Positions 37,884-48,546 are shown, counted from the stretch's first letter. The stretch is DNA of 64,000 nt from Methylobacterium sp. PvR107 (GCF_017833295.1 NZ_JAFIBW010000001.1:4925501-4989500); one strand, 5' to 3'. Translations and numbers: made by a program. The notes: a model not told the origin generated them from the letters alone.

Positions 37884-39253
37884 TGGCCGACGCCGCCTCT
37901 GCCGGGCCGGGCCGGTCCGCAGCTTTGCGGGGGCGCGCCGCGAGCCTCACCGGCAACCCGTTCCTGGCCGAGGGCTGCCTGCATCACGTCGAAGACGCGC
38001 TGATCCTGATCGACGGCGGCCGGATCCTGGCGTTCGGTCCATACGCCGAAACGGTCGGCCTCGTGCCCGAGGGCGTGCCGGTGACCGAGTACACGAACGC
38101 CCTGATCCTGCCGGGCCTGATCGACACGCACGTCCACTATCCGCAGCTTCAGATGATCGCCTCGTACGGCGAGCAGCTCCTGGCCTGGCTCGACAGATAC
38201 ACCTTCCCGGCCGAGCTGGAATTCGCCGATCAGGCCCATGCCGAGCGGGTCGCCAAGCTGTTCTTCCGCGAGATCCTGGGCGCCGGCACCACCACGGCGG
38301 CGGTCTACTGCACGGTCCATCCCGGCTCGGTGGAGGCGTTCTTCGCCGAATCCGCGCGGTTCAATACCCGGATGGTCGCCGGGAAGGTGTTGATGGACCG
38401 CAACGCCCCCGCGGCCCTGCTCGACACGGCCCAGCGCGGCTACGACGAGAGCCGCGCCCTGATCGCGCGCTGGCACGGGCGGGGCCGTCAGCTTTACGCC
38501 GTGACGCCGCGGTTCGCCCCCTCCTGCACCGAGGCGCAGCTCGACGCCGCCGGCGCGCTGCTGGCCGAGCATGACGGGCTCTTCCTGCAGACCCACCTGT
38601 GCGAGACCACCGACGAGGTCGCCTGGGTGATGGACCTGTTCCCCAATCGCGCGAGCTACCTCGACGTCTATGCCAGCGCGGGGCTGGTCGGGCCGCGCTC
38701 GGTCTTCGGCCACGCGATCCATGTCAGCGAGGACGATCTCTGCACCTGTCACCAGGCGGGCGCGGCCCTCGCCCATTGCCCGACCTCCAACGGCTTCCTC
38801 GGCAGCGGCCTGTTCCGCCTGTTCGACGCGCAGGATCCCCGTCGGCCGGTGCGGGTCGGCCTCGGCACCGATGTCGGGGCCGGCACGACCCTGTCGCTGC
38901 TGAAGACGCTGGGCGACGCCTACAAGGTCGCCGCCCTGCAGGGGACCAAGCTCGATGCGCTGCGGGCCTTCTGGCTCGCGACGCTGGGCGGGGCGGAAGC
39001 CCTGCGCCTCGACGACCGGATCGGCCGCATCGCCCCGGGTTACGAAGCGGATCTCTGCGTCCTCGATCTCGCCGCGACACCGCTCCTGGGCTTCCGCACC
39101 GGGACCTGCCGGGACATCGAGGAGCTGCTCTTCGTGCTGATGATTCTCGGCGACCACCGCACCGTGCGGGCGACCTGGGTGGCGGGCGAGTGCGTCTACG
39201 ACAACCGGCGCAGCGGCGACCCGCTCCGCTACCCGCCGGTCACCGCCGCGTAG
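37883..39253 (+). CDS. guaD: Guanine deaminase
   Basis: The 456-residue amidohydrolase converts guanine to xanthine. Metal ligands and active-site residues are visible: His83/His85 in LIDTHVHYPQ, His238 and Glu241 in FLQTHLCETTDE, His277/His280 in FGHAIHVSED and Asp330 in GLGTDVGAGT. The start ATG 37883 overlaps the permease stop as TGATG, so the two are coupled. Its 3' end overlaps the convergent ptsN by 25 bases. Last gene of the purine operon. Confidence 0.94.
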   Translation: MADAASAGPGRSAALRGRAASLTGNPFLAEGCLHHVEDALILIDGGRILAFGPYAETVGLVPEGVPVTEYTNALILPGLIDTHVHYPQLQMIASYGEQLLAWLDRYTFPAELEFADQAHAERVAKLFFREILGAGTTTAAVYCTVHPGSVEAFFAESARFNTRMVAGKVLMDRNAPAALLDTAQRGYDESRALIARWHGRGRQLYAVTPRFAPSCTEAQLDAAGALLAEHDGLFLQTHLCETTDEVAWVMDLFPNRASYLDVYASAGLVGPRSVFGHAIHVSEDDLCTCHQAGAALAHCPTSNGFLGSGLFRLFDAQDPRRPVRVGLGTDVGAGTTLSLLKTLGDAYKVAALQGTKLDALRAFWLATLGGAEALRLDDRIGRIAPGYEADLCVLDLAATPLLGFRTGTCRDIEELLFVLMILGDHRTVRATWVAGECVYDNRRSGDPLRYPPVTAA

Positions 39254-39675
39254 AGACCAGCCGCGTCCCGGGCGCCGCGCATCGCTGCCGCGGTCTCGGC
39301 ATCGCGCAGGCGCCGCGCCACGCAGGCGAGGGCGTTGAGCGGCTCGTGCCGGGCGGGCGCGGGCAGGAGCAGCAGGAAGACGAGATCGACCGGGCTGTCG
39401 TCAACCGCCTCGAAATCGACCGGCTCGCGCAGGCGGCTCAGGATTCCGTACGGCCGGGCGACGGCTTCGAGCCGCGCGTGCGGCAGAGCGATGCCGCCGC
39501 CGATCCCGGTCGAGCCGAGATTCTCGCGCCGAGCAAGCGCCGGGAAAATTGCGTCGATGCCGATGCCGAGGGCCGCGGCGGCCCGCCGAGCCAGGTCTTC
39601 GAGAAGAGCGGACTTGGTGGCGGCGCGCAGGCCGACGAGCACGTCGGACGGCGCGAGGATTTGGTCCACCGTCAT
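39229..39675 (-). CDS. ptsN: PTS EIIA-type (nitrogen-PTS) regulatory protein in the kdp operon
   Basis: The 148-residue protein is a single EIIA domain of the fructose/mannitol (PtsN) type. The phosphorylated residue is His66 in GGGIALPHARLE. It starts 45 bases after kdpE on the same strand, making it the last gene of the kdp unit. In E. coli and rhizobia, PtsN binds KdpD or otherwise affects potassium uptake, so a kdp-linked copy points to a dedicated regulator. Whether it is the only PtsN of the genome cannot be told; the usual ptsN site is beside rpoN/hpf, and this may be a paralogue. Confidence 0.82.
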   Translation of the reverse strand: MTVDQILAPSDVLVGLRAATKSALLEDLARRAAAALGIGIDAIFPALARRENLGSTGIGGGIALPHARLEAVARPYGILSRLREPVDFEAVDDSPVDLVFLLLLPAPARHEPLNALACVARRLRDAETAAAMRGARDAAGLYAAVTGG

Positions 39676-39720
39676 CGCGCGGGGAAGCCGGTGCTCAGTT
39701 GCATCATCCGTACCTCGGTT

Positions 39721-40443
39721 TCAGGGCGCGGCCGCGCCGTCGAGGGCGCGCGGCGCCGGCTCGTCGTCGGGCGCCCGCAGGCGGTAGCCGACGCCGGTCT
39801 CGGTCAGCAAGATCCGTGGACGCTCAGGATCCGCCTCAAGCTTCTGGCGGAGTTGGCGCACGTAGACGCGCAGGTATTGCGGGTCGGACGAGGACGGCAC
39901 CGCGCGCATCAGCTGCGCGTGAGTCAGCACCTTGCCGGCATGCAGCACCAGGACGCGCAGGAAATCGTATTCGCGCGGCGTCAACTTCACCTCGGCGTCG
40001 TCGACCTTGACGATTCGCCGGATGAGGTCGACCGACAGGGTGTCGACGCGAAAGATCGGCCGCTCGCCCCGTGCGGCGAGCTGGTGGCGCATGGCGGCCC
40101 GAAGGCGCGCCAGCAGTTCCGCCATGCCGAAGGGCTTGGTCACGTAGTCGTTGGCGCCGAGATCGAGCGCCTCGACCTTGCCGCCCTCGTCGTCGCGGCT
40201 CGAGAGCACGACGACGGGCAGGTCGGGATGGCTCGCCCGCATCGTCCGCAGCAAATCATGACCGCGCATGTCGGGCAGCCCGAGATCGAGGATCACGAGA
40301 TCGACGCCGTCGCGGCCGAGCAGCGCCAGGGCCGTCCGGGCATCGGGTGCTTCCAGGACGGCGTAGCCCTGGGTGGCCAAGCCCATGCGCAGGAGCTTGC
40401 GGATCGGCGGATCGTCGTCGACGACCAGGACGGTAGGGCTCAT
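39721..40443 (-). CDS. kdpE: Kdp response regulator
   Basis: The 240-residue OmpR/PhoB-type regulator has a receiver domain with the acidic pocket VVDDDPP, the phosphoacceptor Asp53 in VILDLGLPD and Lys in VTKPFG. A winged-helix DNA-binding domain follows ([34 protein letters not shown]). Its ATG overlaps the kdpD stop as ATGA. It should activate the kdp promoter when phosphorylated by KdpD under low potassium or osmotic stress. Confidence 0.94.
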   Translation of the reverse strand: MSPTVLVVDDDPPIRKLLRMGLATQGYAVLEAPDARTALALLGRDGVDLVILDLGLPDMRGHDLLRTMRASHPDLPVVVLSSRDDEGGKVEALDLGANDYVTKPFGMAELLARLRAAMRHQLAARGERPIFRVDTLSVDLIRRIVKVDDAEVKLTPREYDFLRVLVLHAGKVLTHAQLMRAVPSSSDPQYLRVYVRQLRQKLEADPERPRILLTETGVGYRLRAPDDEPAPRALDGAAAP

Positions 40444-43166
40444 GCGGCGATGTCCCTGGGCGCGCTCCGGTCCGGAACCGGCAGAGCGATGGTGAAGCAG
40501 GCCCCGCTCCGGTCGCGGCGGTTCGCGGCCGTGACGGTGCCGCCCATCGCCTCCACGAAGCCCCGGGAGATAGCGAGCCCCAGCCCGGTGCCGGCCCGGA
40601 CCCGGTCGCCCTTCCGGACGCGGTAGAACTTGTCGAAGACGCGCTCGACATCCGCCTCGGGCAGGCCGTCGCCCTCGTCCAGCACGGCGATCCGAACCCG
40701 GTCGCCCGCGCGGCGCGCCCGTACCGTCACGGTCGAGCCCTCGGGCGCGTACTTGGCGGCGTTGTCGAGGAGGTTGACGAGAACCTGCTCGAACAGGACC
40801 GGGTCGAGCGCCAGCGCCGGCAGGTCGGGATCCACCGCCACGGCGACCCGGTGGTCGGCCAGGATCTTCTGGGTGCGGCGCAGGGCGGTATCGACCGTCT
40901 CCGCCACGTCCTGGGCGGAGAGATTCGGCGCCACCGCGCCGGCCTCCAGCCGGGTCATGTCGAGGAGGTTGGCGATGAAGCGGTTGAGCCGCTCCGATTC
41001 CGCGATGATCGTCGCCAGCAGCTCCGCCTTGGCGTCCGCGGGCAGCGCCGCCTCGAGGTCGCGCAGCGTGCTGGCCGCGCCCAGAACCGAGGCGAGCGGC
41101 GTGCGCAGATCGTGGCTGATCGAGGTGAGCAGCGCCTGGCGCAGGCGGTCTGTCTCGGCGGCGCGCTCGGCCCGGTCGAGATCCTCCACCAGCCGGACCC
41201 GCTCGATGGCGAGCGCGCCCATATCGGCCAGGGCGTCGAGAAGACGGCGGCCCTCCGGCGACAGGATCGGCCCGACCCCATCGGCGTCGAGCCCGATCAC
41301 CCCGATCGTGCCGCGCCCGGTCCGCATCGGCAGGAACAGGCGCTTGGCGCCGGGCAGCGTGTCGGCGGCCCGGCCCGCGGGCCGGTCGTTGTCGAAGGCC
41401 CATTGCGCCGCCGCCAAGTCGGCCTCGTCGAGCATGTCTTCGGGCGGATAGCCGGCCCGGACCGTCACGACCGGACCATCGGGCAGGAGCAGGACGACAC
41501 GCACCTTCAGCATCGCGGCGACCTGGGCGCAGGTGGCCCAGAGCACGTCGTCGAGGGTTCCGCAGGCGGCGAGCTTGCGCGAGAAACCGAACAGCCGCTC
41601 GGTGGCCCGCGCGCGGCCCTGGCTGACCACCGCCACACGGCGGGTGCGGGCGGCGAGATTCGAGACCAGCACCGCCACCAGGGTAAACAGCAGGAAGGCG
41701 GCGACGTTGGTCGGGTCGGCGATGGTGAGCGTGTAGACCGGCGGCAGGAAGAAGAAATTGTAGGCGAGCGAGCCTGCCACCACGGCGGCAAGCGCCGGCC
41801 CGAGGCCGCACCGTACCGCCACCGCGACGATTGCGGTCAGCAGAAACAGGTCCGCGTTCTCGACGCCGGCGTAAGGCTGGGCGAGGATGGCCGCGCCGAG
41901 TCCCGCGGCGACCGCCGACAGTGCGATGGCATAGGGCCGCGCATCGAAGCCGGAGCGCGGTGCGGCTACCGCCACGGCGCGACGCGGCCGCGTCTCATCC
42001 GGCACGGCTTCGCCGGGGACCACGTGCACGCTGATGTTGCCGCTGCGCCGCACGAGATCGTGCACCACCGAGCCGTTCACGAGCTCGAACAGCCACGATC
42101 GTTTCGCCTTGCCGACGACGATGTGGTTGACGTTGGCCGAGCGCGCGTAGTCGAGCACGTCGTCGGCGATCCGGCGACCGCCCGGCAGGGTGACGGCGTC
42201 GCCGCCGAGGCGGTCGGCAAGGCGCAGGGCCTCGGCGATCCGGTCGCGCTCGGCCTCGCCCATTGTGGCCGCCTGCGCGCCCTCGATCGAGAGCGCCGTC
42301 CACGGCGCGTGGAGGCGGTCGGCCAAGCGCTTGGCGTAGCGCACGAGCCCGGAGGAGCGGGGATCCTGGTTCACGCAGACCAGGACGCGCTCGCCCGCCG
42401 CCCAGGGGCCGGCGATCGCGTTGGCCCGCATGTGGCCGAGCAGCTCGTCGTCGACCCGGTCGGCGGTGCGCCGGAGCGCCAGCTCGCGGAGCGCCGTCAG
42501 GTTGCCGCGGGAGAAATAGTGCTTGAGCGCGCGCTCGGCGTGGGTCGGAACGTAGACTTTGCCGTCCTTGAGGCGCTGGATCAGGTCGTCGGGGTTGAGG
42601 TCGACCACCTCGATGTCGTCGGCCCGGTCGAGGACGCCGTCCGGCACCGTCTCGCGCACCCGGATGCGGGTGATGGAGGCGACCACGTCATTGAGGCTCT
42701 CCACGTGCTGGATGTTGAGCGTCGTCAGAACATCGATGCCGGCATCGAGCAGCTCCTCGACATCTTGGAAGCGCTTCGGGTGGCGGGAGCCCGGTGCGTT
42801 GGTGTGGGCGAGCTCGTCGACCAGCGCCAGGGCCGGCCGGCGGGCGAGCAGCGCGTCGAGGTCCATCTCCTCAAGCACGGTGCCGTGATACGGAATCGCC
42901 CGGCGCGGGATCGTCTCGAACCCGTCGAGCAGGGCCTCGGTCTCGGCGCGGCCGTGCGTCTCGACCACGCCGACCACCACGTCGAGCCCAGCCTTCAGCC
43001 GGGCCTGGCCGATGGTCAGCATCTCGTAGGTCTTGCCGACACCCGGGGCGGCCCCGAGGAACACCTTGAGCCGGCCGCGAGTCGGCTCCTCCCGGCGCGC
43101 CGCTTCGAGCAGGGCATCGGGCGAGGGGCGGGTCGGGTGGCGGCCAGTCTCGGGCATAATCGCCAT
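40440..43166 (-). CDS. kdpD: Potassium sensor histidine kinase
   Basis: The protein of about 908 residues has the N-terminal KdpD domain with Walker [14 protein letters not shown], a Usp-like domain (about 230-360), four clustered membrane helices (about 390-490), a GAF-like region, and a kinase core with the phosphoacceptor His in [18 protein letters not shown] and ATPase motifs [15 protein letters not shown] and [18 protein letters not shown]. The start is taken at ATG 43166; ATG 43157 is equally possible because neither has a strong ribosome site. A 172-bp gap with a partial REP sequence separates it from kdpC, so kdpDE-ptsN might have its own promoter. Confidence 0.93.
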   Translation of the reverse strand: MAIMPETGRHPTRPSPDALLEAARREEPTRGRLKVFLGAAPGVGKTYEMLTIGQARLKAGLDVVVGVVETHGRAETEALLDGFETIPRRAIPYHGTVLEEMDLDALLARRPALALVDELAHTNAPGSRHPKRFQDVEELLDAGIDVLTTLNIQHVESLNDVVASITRIRVRETVPDGVLDRADDIEVVDLNPDDLIQRLKDGKVYVPTHAERALKHYFSRGNLTALRELALRRTADRVDDELLGHMRANAIAGPWAAGERVLVCVNQDPRSSGLVRYAKRLADRLHAPWTALSIEGAQAATMGEAERDRIAEALRLADRLGGDAVTLPGGRRIADDVLDYARSANVNHIVVGKAKRSWLFELVNGSVVHDLVRRSGNISVHVVPGEAVPDETRPRRAVAVAAPRSGFDARPYAIALSAVAAGLGAAILAQPYAGVENADLFLLTAIVAVAVRCGLGPALAAVVAGSLAYNFFFLPPVYTLTIADPTNVAAFLLFTLVAVLVSNLAARTRRVAVVSQGRARATERLFGFSRKLAACGTLDDVLWATCAQVAAMLKVRVVLLLPDGPVVTVRAGYPPEDMLDEADLAAAQWAFDNDRPAGRAADTLPGAKRLFLPMRTGRGTIGVIGLDADGVGPILSPEGRRLLDALADMGALAIERVRLVEDLDRAERAAETDRLRQALLTSISHDLRTPLASVLGAASTLRDLEAALPADAKAELLATIIAESERLNRFIANLLDMTRLEAGAVAPNLSAQDVAETVDTALRRTQKILADHRVAVAVDPDLPALALDPVLFEQVLVNLLDNAAKYAPEGSTVTVRARRAGDRVRIAVLDEGDGLPEADVERVFDKFYRVRKGDRVRAGTGLGLAISRGFVEAMGGTVTAANRRDRSGACFTIALPVPDRSAPRDIAA

Positions 43167-43186
43167 CTTAACAAAATGCCGCGGCC

Positions 43187-43222
43187 ATCGCGGGATCGCT
43201 TCGTCATTGCGAGCGGAAGCGC
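43187..43222. repeat. Partial REP-like sequence between kdpC and kdpD
   Basis: GATCGCTTCGTCATTGCGAG and the adjacent CGGAAGCG match the arm of the REP-like elements at 46094, 48460, 49840 and 55703. No matching second arm is evident, so it looks like a single or decayed copy. Confidence 0.45.
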
Positions 43223-43338
43223 CAGCTTGCCGTGTCGCGGTCCGCCTATGCGACCGGACCGTACCGGTCATCTCGTCAGGCCAGTCGACGTCGATCCGGC
43301 CCGACGGTGATGTCATCCCGAGAGGTGTCGGGTTTACT

Positions 43339-43944
43339 TCAGCGGGCGGTAAGCCCGTCGACGGCGCGGTTCAGCGCCAGGACGTTGACGCGCGGCTCAC
43401 CCAGGATGCCGAGCGTGCGGCCCTCGATGTGAGAGGCCACAAGGTCGTGCAGCTTGTCCTGCGGGATGTTGCGGGCCTTGGCGACGCGGGGAACCTGAAA
43501 ATAGGCGGCCTCGGGCGAGATGTCCGGGTCGAGGCCGGACCCGCTGGTCGTGACGAGGTCGTTCGGCACCGTCGCGCCCGGATTCTCGGCCTTCAGCGCC
43601 TCGACGTCGCCCTTCACCCGCTCGGCCAGAGCCGCGCTGGTCGGGCCGAGATTCGAGCCCGAGGAATTGGCCGCGTTGTAGGGCGCCGGCACCGTCTTCG
43701 TTGCGTCGGCGGGGTCCGGCGCCGTCGTCGCCGAGGGGCGACCGTGGAAGTACCCGGCACCGATGAAGTTCTGGCCGATCAGGCTGGAGCCGATGATTGT
43801 GCCATCGCGCTCGATCAGGCTGCCCGCGGCCTTGGCGGGGAAGATGGCGCCGGCGAGGCCGGTCATGGCGAGGGGGTAGGCGAGGCCGGTGATCGCCGTC
43901 AGGGCGGTGAGCACGACCAGGGCGGGGCGAAGCTGTTTCAGCAT
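43339..43944 (-). CDS. kdpC: K+-transporting ATPase subunit C
   Basis: The 201-residue protein has one N-terminal membrane helix ([20 protein letters not shown]) and the KdpC soluble domain, with [39 protein letters not shown] and the ending [14 protein letters not shown]. It begins 22 bases after kdpB. KdpC joins KdpA to KdpB and raises the pump's affinity for ATP. Confidence 0.94.
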   Translation of the reverse strand: MLKQLRPALVVLTALTAITGLAYPLAMTGLAGAIFPAKAAGSLIERDGTIIGSSLIGQNFIGAGYFHGRPSATTAPDPADATKTVPAPYNAANSSGSNLGPTSAALAERVKGDVEALKAENPGATVPNDLVTTSGSGLDPDISPEAAYFQVPRVAKARNIPQDKLHDLVASHIEGRTLGILGEPRVNVLALNRAVDGLTAR

Positions 43945-43966
43945 GGCGGGTCTCCGAGGAACCGGA

Positions 43967-46057
43967 TCAGACGAGGTGGAGGGCGCTGACGGCGAGGTCG
44001 ATGGCCTTGATGCCGACGAACGGCACGAGGACGCCCCCGAGGCCGTAGATCAGGAGGTTGCGGCGCAGCAGCGCGGCGGCGCCGACGGCCCGGTAGGTGA
44101 CGCCGCGCAGGGCGAGCGGGATCAGCGCCACGATGATCAGCGCGTTGAAGATGATCGCCGACAGGATCGCGCTCTGCGGCGAGGCCAGGCCCATGATGTT
44201 GAGCGCCTGGAGCTGCGGGTAGAGCCCGAGGAACATCGCCGGGATGATGGCGAAATATTTGGCCACGTCATTGGCGATCGAGAAGGTCGTCAGCGCGCCG
44301 CGGGTCATCAGCAACTGCTTGCCGATGCCGACGATCTCGATGAGCTTGGTTGGGTCGCTGTCGAGATCGACCATGTTGCCGGCCTCGCGGGCCGCCACCG
44401 TGCCGGTGTTCATCGCCACGCCGACATCGGCCTGGGCCAGCGCCGGGGCGTCGTTGGTGCCGTCGCCGCACATCGCGACGAGCTTGCCGTCCGCCTGCTC
44501 CTTGCGGATCAGCGCGAGCTTATCCTCCGGGGTGGCCTGGGCGAGGAAGTCGTCGACGCCGGCCTCCGCCGCGATGGCGGCCGCGGTCATCGGGTTGTCG
44601 CCGGTGATCATCACCGTGCGGATGCCCATCTGGCGCAGCTCGGAGAAGCGCTCGCGGATGCCGCCCTTCACGATGTCCTTGAGGTAGACGACGCCGAGCA
44701 GGCGGCCGTCCCGGGCCACGGCGAGCGGTGTGCCGCCGGCCTTGGCGATCTCCTCCGCGATGGCGCGGGTCTCCTTGACGGCGCCCGTCTCCGGAGCCGG
44801 CTGGAAGGCCAGCGCGGCGCTCGAGCCCCGGCTCGCCACCGGCTGACCGGACAGGGACGCGATCACCGCGTCGACCGCACCCTTGCGGATCGAGGCGCTC
44901 TCCAGGTCGACGCCCGACATCCGCGACTGCGCGGTGAACGGCACGAAGGTGGCGTTGAGTGCGGCCATGTCGCGCGCGCGGAGGCCGTACTTCTCCTTGG
45001 CCAGGACCACGATCGAGCGGCCCTCCGGCGTCTCGTCCGCCAGTGAAGCGAGCTGCGCCGCGTCGGCGAGATCCTGCGCGCTCACGCCGGAGACCGGGCG
45101 GAACTCGGTGGCCTGCCGGTTGCCGAGCGTGATCGTGCCGGTCTTGTCGAGGAGCAGGGTGTCGACGTCGCCCGCGGCCTCCACGGCGCGTCCCGACATG
45201 GCGAGCACGTTGAAGCGGACCAGCCGGTCCATGCCGGCGATGCCGATCGCCGAGAGCAACGCGCCGATCGTCGTCGGGATCAGGGTGACGAACAGGGCGA
45301 CCAGCACGATCACGGGGATCGCGCCGCCCGCGTAGCTCGCGAAGCTCGGGATCGACGCCACCGCGAAGACGAACACGATGGTGAGGCCGGCGAGCAGGAT
45401 GTTCAGGGCGATCTCGTTCGGCGTCTTCTGCCGCGAGGCGCCCTCCACGAGCGCGATCATCCGGTCGACGAAGGTGGAGCCGGCCGCCGCCGTGATGCGG
45501 ACCTTGATGGCGTCCGACAGGACCTGCGTGCCGCCGGTCACCGCCGAGCGGTCGCCGCCGGATTCGCGGATCACCGGGGCGGATTCGCCCGTGATGGCGG
45601 CCTCGTTCACCGAGGCCACGCCCTCGATCACCTCGCCGTCGGAGGGGATCAGGTCGCCGGCCTCGACCAGGACGACGTCGCCGACCTTGAGGGAGGTGCC
45701 CGGCACCGTCTCGAAGACGCGGCCCGGTCCCTTGAGGCGCTTCGCCGTCATCTCGGTGCGGGTCCGCCGCAGGCTGTCGGCCTGGGCCTTGCCGCGACCC
45801 TCGGCGAGGGCCTCGGCGAAGTTGGCGAAGATCAGGGTGAACCACAGCCAGAGGATGATCTGGCCGGAGAAGGCGAGGTCACTGCCGCCGGTGATGAGGT
45901 CACGGGCAAACAGCACGGTGGTCAGGAGAGCCACGACCTCGACCACGAACATGACCGGGTTGCGGATCATGGCGCGGGGATCGAGCTTCCTGACGGAGCC
46001 GATGAGGGCCGGCCCGATCAGGGCGGCACTGAACAGGGATGATGTCTGACGTGACAT
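43967..46057 (-). CDS. kdpB: K+-transporting P-type ATPase subunit B
   Basis: The 696-residue P-type ATPase has the phosphorylation motif [14 protein letters not shown], the actuator [13 protein letters not shown] and the hinge [20 protein letters not shown], with seven or so membrane segments including [20 protein letters not shown]. Length and motifs are those of KdpB. It follows kdpA after a 62-residue ORF and a REP-like element, an unusual interruption since kdpA and kdpB are normally adjacent. Confidence 0.95.
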   Translation of the reverse strand: MSRQTSSLFSAALIGPALIGSVRKLDPRAMIRNPVMFVVEVVALLTTVLFARDLITGGSDLAFSGQIILWLWFTLIFANFAEALAEGRGKAQADSLRRTRTEMTAKRLKGPGRVFETVPGTSLKVGDVVLVEAGDLIPSDGEVIEGVASVNEAAITGESAPVIRESGGDRSAVTGGTQVLSDAIKVRITAAAGSTFVDRMIALVEGASRQKTPNEIALNILLAGLTIVFVFAVASIPSFASYAGGAIPVIVLVALFVTLIPTTIGALLSAIGIAGMDRLVRFNVLAMSGRAVEAAGDVDTLLLDKTGTITLGNRQATEFRPVSGVSAQDLADAAQLASLADETPEGRSIVVLAKEKYGLRARDMAALNATFVPFTAQSRMSGVDLESASIRKGAVDAVIASLSGQPVASRGSSAALAFQPAPETGAVKETRAIAEEIAKAGGTPLAVARDGRLLGVVYLKDIVKGGIRERFSELRQMGIRTVMITGDNPMTAAAIAAEAGVDDFLAQATPEDKLALIRKEQADGKLVAMCGDGTNDAPALAQADVGVAMNTGTVAAREAGNMVDLDSDPTKLIEIVGIGKQLLMTRGALTTFSIANDVAKYFAIIPAMFLGLYPQLQALNIMGLASPQSAILSAIIFNALIIVALIPLALRGVTYRAVGAAALLRRNLLIYGLGGVLVPFVGIKAIDLAVSALHLV

Positions 46058-46093
46058 GGGGGGATGTCCGGAGGAGAGATGGGAGAGAGGCTG

Positions 46094-46187
46094 CCGTCTT
46101 TGCGAGCGCAGCGAAGCGATCCAGGACAGCGCTTCGTCCGGAGGCGTCGAGCAGCCCTCAGTCGAATCGCTGCGCCCGCGATGACGG
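46094..46187. repeat. REP-pair-like palindromic element (copy 1), kdpA-kdpB gap
   Basis: It starts CCGTCTTTGCGAGCGCAGCG and ends CTGCGCCCGCGATGACGG, whose reverse complement again begins CCGTCATCGCGGGCGCAG. The two arms therefore face each other across about 50 bases, like a BIME/REPIN. It is related to copies at 48460-48546, 49840-49933 and 55703-55794. Confidence 0.65.
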
Positions 46188-46197
46188 TTGCGGAGGC

Positions 46198-46386
46198 TCA
46201 GCCCCCGGCGCCGAGGGTCAGAGCGTAGGCGGCCAGGAGGGCGAAACCGCCGAGCAGGACGACGCCGAGGAGCGCCAGCACGAGATCGGACGTCCGCACG
46301 GGCCGGGCGCGGCTGGGGCTGTGCGGCTGTCGGTGCAGCACGAGGTGGTGGCGCGCGACGCGCCGGGCGGGGAGGGCGCGCGGCAT
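46198..46386 (-). CDS. Small single-helix membrane protein between kdpA and kdpB
   Basis: The 62-residue ORF starts 1 base after the kdpA stop, with a G-rich run (GGGGGG) as ribosome site inside kdpA. The first 32 residues are strongly basic (Arg/His-rich), then one hydrophobic helix follows: [20 protein letters not shown] and a short tail. It is not KdpF, which is at its usual place upstream of kdpA. Family unknown; it could be a pump accessory or regulator, or a non-coding stretch with a chance frame. Tight spacing and the clean helix favour a real gene. Confidence 0.5.
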   Translation of the reverse strand: MPRALPARRVARHHLVLHRQPHSPSRARPVRTSDLVLALLGVVLLGGFALLAAYALTLGAGG

Positions 46387-46387
46387 C

Positions 46388-48103
46388 TCAGCCCCCCGTC
46401 GCGAAGGTCTGGCCGGCCGCGCCCGCGAGGTGCTCGACCACGGGGCCCAGCGCCAGGGACGGGAAGAAGGTCAGGCCGCCGATGATGAGGATCACGCCGA
46501 CCAGGAGCCCGACGAACAGGCCGCCATGGGTCGGGAACGTGCCCGCCGAGGCCGGGACCCTCTTCTTGGCGGCAAGCGAACCCGCGATGGCGAGAACCGG
46601 GATCTTCACGAAGAACCGCCCCACCAGCATGCCGATGGCGAGCGTGCTGTTGTAGAACAGCGTGTTGGCCGTCAGCCCGCCGAAGGCCGAGCCGTTGTTG
46701 GCCGCCGCCGACGTGTAGGCGTACAGGATCTCCGAGAACCCGTGCGGTCCGGCATTGGCCGGGCCGGCGAGGCCCGCAGGCACCACCGTCGCCAGCGCCG
46801 TGAAGCCCAGCATCATCAGCGGCAGGCAGAGGATGCCCAGCATGGCCATCTTCACCTCCTTCGCCTCGATCTTCTTGCCGAGGTATTCGGGGGTGCGACC
46901 GACCATCAGGCCCGCCACGAAGATCGCCACGATCACGAAGATCAGCATGCCGTAGAGGCCGGCGCCGACGCCGCCGATGATGATCTCGCCGAGCTGCATG
47001 TTGAGCAGCGGGATCAGGCCGCCGAGCGCCGTGAACGAGTCGTGCATGGCGTTCACCGCGCCGCAAGAGGCCGCGGTGGTGATCACCGCGAACAGCGCCG
47101 AGGCCGCGATGCCGAAGCGGATCTCCTTGCCCTCCATGTTGCCGCCGGTCAGCCCGAAGCTGTTGAGCACCGAGCTGCCGTTGGCTTCGGCCCAGTAGGT
47201 GACGGCGACGCCGGCGAGGAACAGGAACCCCATGGCGCCGAGGATCGCCCAGCCCTGGCGCTCGTCGCCGACCATGCGGCCGAAGACGTTGGTGAGCGCG
47301 GCGCCGATCACGAAGATCGAGACCATCTGGACGAAGTTCGACAGGGCGGTGGGGTTCTCGAACGGGTGCGCGGCGTTGGCGTTAAAGAAGCCGCCGCCAT
47401 TGGTGCCGAGCATCTTGATCGCCACCTGGCTTGCCACCGGTCCGAGCGCGATCGTTTGCTTTGCGCCTTCGAGCGTGGTGGCGTCGGCGTAGGCGCCGAG
47501 CGTCTGCGGAATCCCCTGCCAGACCAGGAACAGCGTGTAGGGGATACAGATCGGCAGGAGCACGTAGAGGGTCGCGCGGGTCACATCGACCCAGAACGAG
47601 CCGATCGTGCCGGTGGAGGCGCGACTGAACCCGCGGATCAGCGCCACCGCTACCGCGATGCCGGTCGCCGCCGACAGGAAGTTCTGGTGCGTCAGGCCCA
47701 GCATCTGGGAGAGGTACGAGAGCGTGGTCTCGCCGCCGTAGGACTGCCAGTTCGTGTTGGTGATGAAGCTGGTCGACGTGTTGAACGCGAGGTCCGGCGC
47801 CACCGCGGCCTGATCGGCTGGATTCAGCGGTAGGACCGCCTGCAGACGCAGGATCGCGTAGAGCACCGCGAAGCCCAGCACGTGGAACAGGATCACCGCG
47901 CCGGTATAGGCGAGCCAGTGCTGCTCCTGGCGGGCATCGATGCCCGACACGCGGTAGAGCCCGCGCTCGACGGGGCCGAGCACGGGCGAGAGGAGGGTGC
48001 GCTCTCCGGTGAAGACGCGGGTCATGTACGACCCGAGGGGCTTCACGAGCGCCAGAACGACCGCGCAGTAGAGCGCGATCTGAATCCAGCCATTGAGGGT
48101 CAT
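46388..48103 (-). CDS. kdpA: K+-transporting ATPase subunit A (potassium channel-like)
   Basis: The 571-residue polytopic protein forms the K+-selective part of the Kdp pump. Signature parts include [18 protein letters not shown] (first selectivity-filter region), [20 protein letters not shown] (another filter segment) and [15 protein letters not shown]. About ten membrane segments fit KdpA. It starts 23 bases after kdpF. Confidence 0.95.
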   Translation of the reverse strand: MTLNGWIQIALYCAVVLALVKPLGSYMTRVFTGERTLLSPVLGPVERGLYRVSGIDARQEQHWLAYTGAVILFHVLGFAVLYAILRLQAVLPLNPADQAAVAPDLAFNTSTSFITNTNWQSYGGETTLSYLSQMLGLTHQNFLSAATGIAVAVALIRGFSRASTGTIGSFWVDVTRATLYVLLPICIPYTLFLVWQGIPQTLGAYADATTLEGAKQTIALGPVASQVAIKMLGTNGGGFFNANAAHPFENPTALSNFVQMVSIFVIGAALTNVFGRMVGDERQGWAILGAMGFLFLAGVAVTYWAEANGSSVLNSFGLTGGNMEGKEIRFGIAASALFAVITTAASCGAVNAMHDSFTALGGLIPLLNMQLGEIIIGGVGAGLYGMLIFVIVAIFVAGLMVGRTPEYLGKKIEAKEVKMAMLGILCLPLMMLGFTALATVVPAGLAGPANAGPHGFSEILYAYTSAAANNGSAFGGLTANTLFYNSTLAIGMLVGRFFVKIPVLAIAGSLAAKKRVPASAGTFPTHGGLFVGLLVGVILIIGGLTFFPSLALGPVVEHLAGAAGQTFATGG

Positions 48104-48126
48104 GGGGGAGGTCCGTGCGCAGCCGC

Positions 48127-48216
48127 TCAGAACCGCTCGGGGCGGACGAGGGCGTAGGTGAGGTAGACGAGGAGGCCGGCGGTCACGCAGGCACCGAGGG
48201 CGAGATCGAGACTCAT
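48127..48216 (-). CDS. kdpF: K+-transporting ATPase subunit F
   Basis: A 29-residue ORF starts [20 protein letters not shown] and ends YALVRPERF. The single helix plus the ending Y-A-L-x-R-P-E-R-F is the KdpF signature. KdpF stabilises the KdpABC complex. It lies 11 bases after the 27-residue ORF at 48228-48311 and 23 before kdpA. It is too short for most ORF filters. Confidence 0.9.
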   Translation of the reverse strand: MSLDLALGACVTAGLLVYLTYALVRPERF

Positions 48217-48227
48217 GGCGGCCTCGC

Positions 48228-48311
48228 TCACAGCCGCTCGCAGGCCGCGGCGTAGCCGGCCGCGGCGGCGAAGAAGGCGAGCCCCCCCGCGAGGAAGACG
48301 ATGTCGAGCAT
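48228..48311 (-). CDS. 27-residue membrane peptide at the head of the kdp operon
   Basis: The ORF starts [20 protein letters not shown] and ends AAACERL. It is one hydrophobic helix with a charged C-terminus. Small proteins with this form (M-x-D-x2-F/Y-L-x-L... C-E-R-L) occur directly before kdpF in many bacteria and are usually left as hypothetical. Tight spacing with kdpF and the conserved pattern suggest a real component of the pump or its membrane assembly. The function is not known. Confidence 0.7.
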   Translation of the reverse strand: MLDIVFLAGGLAFFAAAAGYAAACERL

Positions 48312-48459
48312 GGTGGTCGGGTCCGGTTCGGCGGACCCGATCGCGGAGGCTCCGCGACCGGTCCTGGCCAGACCGGAAGATGGCCCCGAACCGCGTTAGG
48401 GTTCGAGACGGGGACGGGGCGGATCTTATAAGGACCGCATTAGGATCGGGCGGGCGGCG

Positions 48460-48546
48460 CCGTCATCATGAGCGGCGCGAAGCGATCCCCGGCGGCGCCC
48501 GACCGTGCAAGGGGTCGCCCTGAAGTCACTGCGCCCGCGATGACGG
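48460..48546. repeat. REP-pair-like palindromic element (copy 2), upstream of kdp operon
   Basis: The left arm begins CCGTCATCATGAGCGGCGCG and continues AAGCGATCCC; the right arm ends CACTGCGCCCGCGATGACGG, the inverted form. It lies in the 285-bp gap between the kdp operon head and the orphan binding protein, next to a TTATAAGG stretch (48427-48434) that may be part of the kdp promoter. Confidence 0.65.

Noticed and set aside
40851..43310. Long plus-strand frame opposite kdpD
   Set aside because: It is a shadow of kdpD, which has all its motifs on the minus strand.
46198..46386. Reading the ORF between kdpA and kdpB as KdpF
   Set aside because: KdpF with its ending ALVRPERF is found at 48127-48216; the 62-residue ORF is longer, basic at its N-terminus and lacks that ending.
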